From assembly GCA_014804085.1 (NCBI GenBank), contig JAAVAM010000025.1:1-9952 (forward strand): a stretch of DNA of 9,952 bases, given 5' to 3'. Below the pieces are notes generated by a model. That model saw only the letters and a list, made by a program, of their open reading frames with translations. It searched no databases and was not told the DNA's origin. Positions within the stretch are counted from its first letter, which is position 1, and every line of letters starts with the position of its first letter. Positions 6,668 to 9,952 of the stretch are shown piece after piece. The DNA comes from Treponema sp. (GTDB lineage: Bacteria; Spirochaetota; Spirochaetia; Treponematales; Treponemataceae). The position numbers and the translations under genes are program-made.

Positions 6668-6728
6668 ATGTACCGCGTCTGAAAGAACAGTGAAGATTAT
6701 CAGAATGTGGTCTCATTATGGCGACTGA
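6668..6728 (+). pseudogene. Remnant of a YoeB-type toxin gene, internal part deleted
   Basis: Six nt after the antitoxin stop, ATG at 6668 reads MYRV and then a TGA. One base out of frame, from about 6678, the sequence reads SERTVKIIRMWSHYGD and a stop at 6726-6728. This closely matches the conserved C-terminal strand of YoeB/Txe toxins, in which a motif of the form VKI(L/I)RMW(T/S)HY ends the protein; the last tyrosine is a catalytic-region residue. MYxV is likewise a plausible YoeB start. Family members have about 80-90 residues, so roughly 65 codons appear to be missing between the two ends. The catalytic core (the Glu and Arg region) is gone, so no active toxin can be made. The family match is from memory of the motif, not a search. 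Confidence 0.8.
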
Positions 6729-6756
6729 CGGCTCGCTCCCGCGCCCCCGCTGACCC

Positions 6757-6785
6757 TTGCGGAAAACGCCGCGCTGTCATATACT
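6757..6785 (+). promoter_or_regulatory. Promoter of the topoisomerase gene, predicted leaderless
   Basis: TTGCGG (6757-6762), a 17-bp spacer and TATACT (6780-6785). The ATG at 6792 is only 6 nt after the -10, so the usual start site is the A of the ATG. Nothing like a Shine-Dalgarno lies upstream. Confidence 0.75.
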
Positions 6786-6791
6786 AGTCCT

Positions 6792-8984
6792 ATGGGTGGA
6801 ACAGAGCGTGGGGCAACCGCCGCAGCGGCGGCGGAAAAGCCGTCGGGAGCGGCGGCAAAAACGGCGAGACAGCCGGCAAAGACAGTGAAGCAATCGACAA
6901 CGGCAGCGGCACAATCGGCAAAGACAGAAAAACAAGTGGCAACGACGGCGAAGCGGGCGGCGGCCAAGAAACCGGCGGCGGGCATGGGGGACGACGGCAC
7001 GTTCCGTGCCTGGGCAAACGCGAAGACCGTGGCAAAGCCCTCGGCGCGCACGGCGGTGGTCTCGGCGACGCAGAAAATGGGCGGAAAGAAGAGCCTCGCC
7101 GAATCGGAGCAGAAGCTCGCCGCGGCAAAGGCGACAGACCCCGGCGCGCGCGTACCGAAAAAGGCCGCCGCCGCATACACCGACGACAAAATCCAGCACC
7201 TCGACGCATTGGAACACATCCGCCTGCGTTCGGGCATGTACATCGGGCGGCTCGGCGACGGCTCCAACCAGAACGACGGCATTTATATCCTGCTCAAAGA
7301 AATCATCGACAACGCCGTGGACGAGTTCATCATGGGATTCGGGCAGCGAATCGACGTGGAAATCAAGGACAACCGTGTGAAAGTGCGCGACTACGGGCGC
7401 GGCATCCCGCTCGGCAAGGTGGTGGAGTGCGTCTCCCAGATCAACACGGGCGGCAAGTACAACGACGACGTGTTCCAGTTCAGCGTGGGCATGAACGGCG
7501 TGGGCACCAAGGCGGTCAACGCGCTGTCGTCCCACTTCCGCGTCATCTCCATACGCGGCGGCAAATGCACCGAGGCAGTCTTTGCGCAGGGCAAGCTCAC
7601 CGCGCAGCGCAGCGGCCCGCTCAAGCAGCCGATCCCCCCGGACGGCACGTTCTTCGAGTTCGTCCCCGACGAGGCGATTTTCGGCGCGTACTCGTTCAAC
7701 ATGGAATTCGTGGAGAAACGGATCTGGAATTACGCCTACCTGAACGCCGGGCTGACCCTGCGCCTGAACGGCAAGGATTTCGTGAGCAAGAACGGCCTGC
7801 TCGACCTGCTCCAGCACGAGATCGCCGAGGAATCGCTCTATGCCGTGGGCAGCTACGTGGGCGAGCATATCCAGTTCGCGTTCACGCACACCAACGCCTA
7901 CGGCGAGCAGTATTTTTCGTTCGTCAACGGGCAGTACACGAGCGACGGCGGCACACACCTGACCGCATTCAAGGAAGGATTCATCAAGGGCGTGAACGAC
8001 TTTTTCCAGGCGAGCTTCAAGTCCGAGGACGTGCGCGACGGCATGACGGCGGCAGTGCTCGTCAAGGTGAAAGACCCCGTATTCGAGAGCCAGACCAAGA
8101 ACAAACTGGGCAACACCGACATCCGCGCCTGGATCGCCGCGGAAGTCCAGGGCGGGCTGGACACCTGGCTGCACAAGAACCCGCAGGCGGCGGAGCGGCT
8201 GCGCCAGAAAATCGAGGCGAACGAGAAGCTCCGCACCGAGCTTTCCAGCGTCAAGAAGCAGGCAAAGGAGAACGCCAAGAAGCTGAGCATCCGCATACCC
8301 AAGCTCAAGGACTGCCGCTATTTCGTGCAGGACGGCGCAAAGGGCGCGGACAGCATGATCTTCATCACCGAGGGCGACTCCGCGTCCGGCACGATGACCC
8401 ACTCGCGCAACGCCGACAGCCAGGCCATATTCAGCCTGCGCGGCAAGCCGGAGAACATGTACGGCAAGAAACAGAGCGACATCTACAAGAACGACGAGCT
8501 GTACCAGCTGATGATGGCGCTCGGCATTGAGTCGGGCATCGAGCACCTCAAGTACGCCAAGATCGTCATCGCCACCGACGCGGACAACGACGGCTTCCAT
8601 ATCCGCAACCTCGTCCTCACGTTCTTCCTCGGCTACTTTGAGGAGCTGGTCACCGGCGGGCGCGTGTTCATCTTGGAGACCCCGCTGTTTCGCGTGCGCA
8701 ACAAAAAGGACAACATCTACTGCTACACCGAAGCCGAGCGCGACGCCGCCCTCAGAAAGCTGGGCGCGGGCGCGGAAGTGAGCCGGTTCAAGGGCTTGGG
8801 CGAGATCAGCCCCGACGAATTCCGCCAGTTCATCACCCCCGAAACCATGCACCTGACCCCCGTGGAAGTGAGCCAGCTCAAAGTCATTCCGCAGCTGCTG
8901 TCGTTCTACATGGGCAAGAACACCCCGGAACGCCGCCGCTTCATCGAAGCGCACCTGCTGACCAACGCCGAAATCGACGTGTAG
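6792..8984 (+). CDS. parE: DNA topoisomerase IV subunit B (ParE; GyrB-like) with N-terminal extension
   Basis: This 730-residue ATPase subunit of a type IIA topoisomerase would act with ParC (not in the window) to decatenate and relax chromosomes. The GHKL ATPase is complete: KEIIDNAVDE (169-178), DYGRGIP (200-206) and GMNGVGTKAVNALS (233-246). The QTKNKLG loop is at 434-440. The TOPRIM metal site has EGDSASG (527-533) and DADNDG (596-601), followed by RFKGLGE (665-671). The enzymatic core from about residue 129 (YTDDKIQHLDALEHI) is about 600 residues, the size of the compact Bacteroidetes/spirochaete-type ParE; GyrB remains possible. Residues 1-128 are a low-complexity Ala/Lys/Thr-rich basic extension, partly built of a 7-residue repeat. 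Met65 and Met96 are alternative starts, but the promoter places the start at 6792. No ParC follows; the next feature is a 21-bp repeat array. Confidence 0.9.
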   Translation: MGGTERGATAAAAAEKPSGAAAKTARQPAKTVKQSTTAAAQSAKTEKQVATTAKRAAAKKPAAGMGDDGTFRAWANAKTVAKPSARTAVVSATQKMGGKKSLAESEQKLAAAKATDPGARVPKKAAAAYTDDKIQHLDALEHIRLRSGMYIGRLGDGSNQNDGIYILLKEIIDNAVDEFIMGFGQRIDVEIKDNRVKVRDYGRGIPLGKVVECVSQINTGGKYNDDVFQFSVGMNGVGTKAVNALSSHFRVISIRGGKCTEAVFAQGKLTAQRSGPLKQPIPPDGTFFEFVPDEAIFGAYSFNMEFVEKRIWNYAYLNAGLTLRLNGKDFVSKNGLLDLLQHEIAEESLYAVGSYVGEHIQFAFTHTNAYGEQYFSFVNGQYTSDGGTHLTAFKEGFIKGVNDFFQASFKSEDVRDGMTAAVLVKVKDPVFESQTKNKLGNTDIRAWIAAEVQGGLDTWLHKNPQAAERLRQKIEANEKLRTELSSVKKQAKENAKKLSIRIPKLKDCRYFVQDGAKGADSMIFITEGDSASGTMTHSRNADSQAIFSLRGKPENMYGKKQSDIYKNDELYQLMMALGIESGIEHLKYAKIVIATDADNDGFHIRNLVLTFFLGYFEELVTGGRVFILETPLFRVRNKKDNIYCYTEAERDAALRKLGAGAEVSRFKGLGEISPDEFRQFITPETMHLTPVEVSQLKVIPQLLSFYMGKNTPERRRFIEAHLLTNAEIDV
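6855..6959 (+). repeat. 21-bp coding tandem repeat in the parE extension
   Basis: Codons 22-56 of the topoisomerase fall into five 7-residue units (AKTARQP, AKTVKQS, TTAAAQS, AKTEKQV, ATTAKRA). The DNA is alike too, units 2 and 4 sharing GCAAAGACAG at their start and units 2 and 3 ending CAATCG. The period is exactly 21 bp with no indels, the same as the array after the gene, though the sequence differs. Confidence 0.7.
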
Positions 8985-9000
8985 CGACCGCCGCCCCAGT

Positions 9001-9017
9001 CGGCCGGAATGCGGCCG
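9001..9017. repeat. Small hairpin after the topoisomerase stop codon
   Basis: CGGCCG (9001-9006), loop GAATG, CGGCCG (9012-9017), a 6-bp stem 16 nt after the stop. There is no T tract, so termination is doubtful. It overlaps the first, degenerate unit of the 21-bp array. Confidence 0.5.
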
Positions 9018-9364
9018 GACAACGTGGAATGATGCTCGGGAGACATGGAATGAGTGCCGGGCAACGTGGAATGACACTCGGGAGACGTGGAATGAGTGCC
9101 GGGAGACGTGGAATGAGTGCCGGGAGACGTGGAATGAGTGCCGGGAGACGTGGAATGACACTCGGGAGACATAGAATGGCACTCGGGCGACGTGGAATGA
9201 GTGCCGGGAGACATGGAATGAGTGCCGGGAGACGTGGAATGGCACTCGGACGACGTGGAATGAGTGCCGGGCAACGTGGAATGACACTCGGACAACGTGG
9301 AATGAGTGCCGGGCAACGTGGAATAGCACTCGGGCGACATGGAATGAGTGCCGGCCGGCATAAA
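9009..9364. repeat. 21-bp tandem repeat array with two interspersed unit types
   Basis: After a 20-nt degenerate first unit (9009-9028) come sixteen units of exactly 21 bp (9029-9364). Each starts ATG (one ATA) and most end ACGTGGA or ACATGGA. Nine units carry the core GAGTGCC after AT; seven carry the other core (ACACTC, GGCACTC, AGCACTC or the variant ATGCTC). GGCACTC is the exact reverse complement of GAGTGCC, so neighbouring units of opposite type can pair. The last unit ends in the 12-bp palindrome TGCCGGCCGGCA (9349-9360). All reading frames stay open in parts because 21 is divisible by 3, but no credible protein is encoded. It fills most of the gene-free stretch 8985-9485. Confidence 0.95.
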
Positions 9365-9399
9365 ACGGCATTGTTTGGGGCAAAAACGGCGTTCCCTGC

Positions 9400-9428
9400 T
9401 TGCGCCGGCGGCATTCCTGTCGTATACT
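9400..9428 (+). promoter_or_regulatory. Promoter of the small coiled-coil gene
   Basis: TTGCGC (9400-9405), a 17-bp spacer and TATACT (9423-9428). The start site near 9435 leaves a leader of about 50 nt ending in AGGAGG (9475-9480), five nt before ATG 9486. Unlike the topoisomerase promoter, this one has a normal leader and a strong ribosome site. Confidence 0.75.
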
Positions 9429-9485
9429 GAAAGGACGGTCGGCGCGCGGTTGCGTTCCCGGCCGGTGCGTAAATAGGAGGTATCT

Positions 9486-9797
9486 ATGGCACAGTCATTT
9501 GCACAGCGGGTGAGCGAGGGGCGGCTGATGGCGGCGGGAATCCGCGCCCATGCCGAGGAGCTGAAAGGCGTGAGCCTGGGCGAGGAGCAGGCGGCCGGCA
9601 TTGAGGCGATGGTCGCCGCCTTGCAGGAGATTGACACCCGGCAGGAAAAACTGAAGGCGGAGCTGAAGACCTGCACCGCTGACCTGTCCGCAAAGGGCAA
9701 GGCACTGTCCGACGCGGTTGCCGACGCAAAAAAGCGCGTCAAGTTGGCAATCCCCGCGGCGGGCTGGCAGGAATTCGGCATCTCCGCCAAGAAATAG
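9486..9797 (+). CDS. Small Ala/Lys/Glu-rich coiled-coil protein, function unknown
   Basis: The 103-residue product has no signal peptide or membrane segment, so it is probably cytoplasmic. From about residue 20 to 85 it is almost entirely helix-forming, rich in Ala, Glu, Lys and Leu, with spacing that suggests a coiled coil (EIDTRQEKLKAEL, 48-60). The C-terminus breaks the helix at AIPAAGWQEFGISAKK (88-103). A Trp-x-x-Phe-Gly ending after a helical hairpin resembles small hypothetical proteins I associate with treponemes, but I cannot name a family. The start is well set by AGGAGG and a good promoter. A DUF3791-like gene begins 28 nt after the stop and may be cotranscribed. Confidence 0.8.
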   Translation: MAQSFAQRVSEGRLMAAGIRAHAEELKGVSLGEEQAAGIEAMVAALQEIDTRQEKLKAELKTCTADLSAKGKALSDAVADAKKRVKLAIPAAGWQEFGISAKK

Positions 9798-9825
9798 GCG
9801 CGGGGACGGCGGCGGGGGTACGGGA

Positions 9826-9952
9826 ATGTCGGTGCTTTCTTTCAAGACGTACTGTATTGAGTCGTATGCGGAGCATACGGGGCAGCCGTCGTCTGCCGTC
9901 TTTGCGGCGTTCGACCGGTCGCGCCTGCTCGCGCACCTTGCGGACGACTACG
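9826..9952 (+). CDS. DUF3791-like protein, N-terminal part only
   Basis: ATG 9826 opens a frame of 42 codons to the right edge. The visible part (MSVLSFKTYCIESYAEHTG, then PSSAVFAAF and LLAHLADDY) resembles the start of DUF3791 proteins, which are small helical proteins of about 70-80 residues beginning with a CIE-Y motif and usually continuing into a DYxVLH-type segment. DUF3791 genes often sit next to DUF3990 genes in toxin-antitoxin-like or mobile clusters; the neighbour on the right cannot be seen. The ribosome site is weak (GGGGG about 9 nt upstream). The domain call is from memory of the motif and is moderate. Confidence 0.65.
   Translation, partial: MSVLSFKTYCIESYAEHTGQPSSAVFAAFDRSRLLAHLADDY

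Noticed and set aside
9009..9364. CRISPR array or replication-origin iterons
   Set aside because: There are no spacers, so not CRISPR. For iterons there is no Rep gene, DnaA-box cluster or AT-rich unwinding region nearby.
6777..9383. 868-residue minus-strand frame across parE and the 21-bp array
   Set aside because: It is antisense to a clearly recognised topoisomerase; its N-terminus is only the repeat read backwards (HSFHV units).
9029..9430. 133-residue plus-strand frame of MSAGRRG units
   Set aside because: Stop-free by the composition of a 21-bp unit; it has no ribosome site and runs into the next gene's promoter.

Overview
The window comes from a GC-rich bacterium, most probably a Treponema-like spirochaete. 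This assignment is an inference. It rests on a loose spirochaetal-type lipobox, a poly-G tract inside a lipoprotein promoter (a device known from Treponema pallidum tpr genes), a compact ParE of the kind shared by spirochaetes and Bacteroidetes, and small hypothetical families. No rRNA, tRNA, CRISPR array or insertion sequence was seen.

Layout. Positions 1-6188 are read mainly on the minus strand: a TetR-family regulator cut by the left edge (1-384), leucyl-tRNA synthetase leuS (401-2947), a gene-free stretch (2948-3832) holding a 42-bp tandem array and a cluster of hairpins, a MATE efflux transporter (3833-5245), a strong intrinsic terminator (5290-5327), and a lower-GC putative lipoprotein (5367-6188). 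Positions 6221-6376 form a divergent promoter region. To the right everything reads on the plus strand: a YefM-type antitoxin (6410-6661), the wreck of its YoeB toxin (6668-6728), a topoisomerase IV subunit B with a long Ala/Lys-rich N-terminal extension (6792-8984), a 21-bp tandem array (9009-9364), a small coiled-coil protein (9486-9797), and the start of a DUF3791-like gene cut by the right edge (9826-9952).

How the genes work together. leuS and the TetR gene look like one transcript, joined by a 7-codon mini-ORF that overlaps both. The other genes appear to be separate transcription units. The antitoxin is now an orphan: only the first four codons and the last fifteen or so codons of the toxin remain.

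The most interesting features are regulatory or structural. (1) The lipoprotein promoter has a perfect -35 box and a G8 homopolymer between -35 and -10, a classic arrangement for phase variation. (2) Three tandem repeats have periods that are multiples of 21 bp (42 upstream of leuS, 21 inside the parE coding sequence, 21 after parE), which is a whole number of DNA helical turns. The 42-bp units come in two sequence families that keep the same dyad centre. (3) leuS, the MATE gene and the topoisomerase gene each have a TATACT -10 box only 6-9 nt from the start codon and no Shine-Dalgarno, so they look leaderless. The lipoprotein, antitoxin and coiled-coil genes have normal leaders and strong ribosome binding sites.
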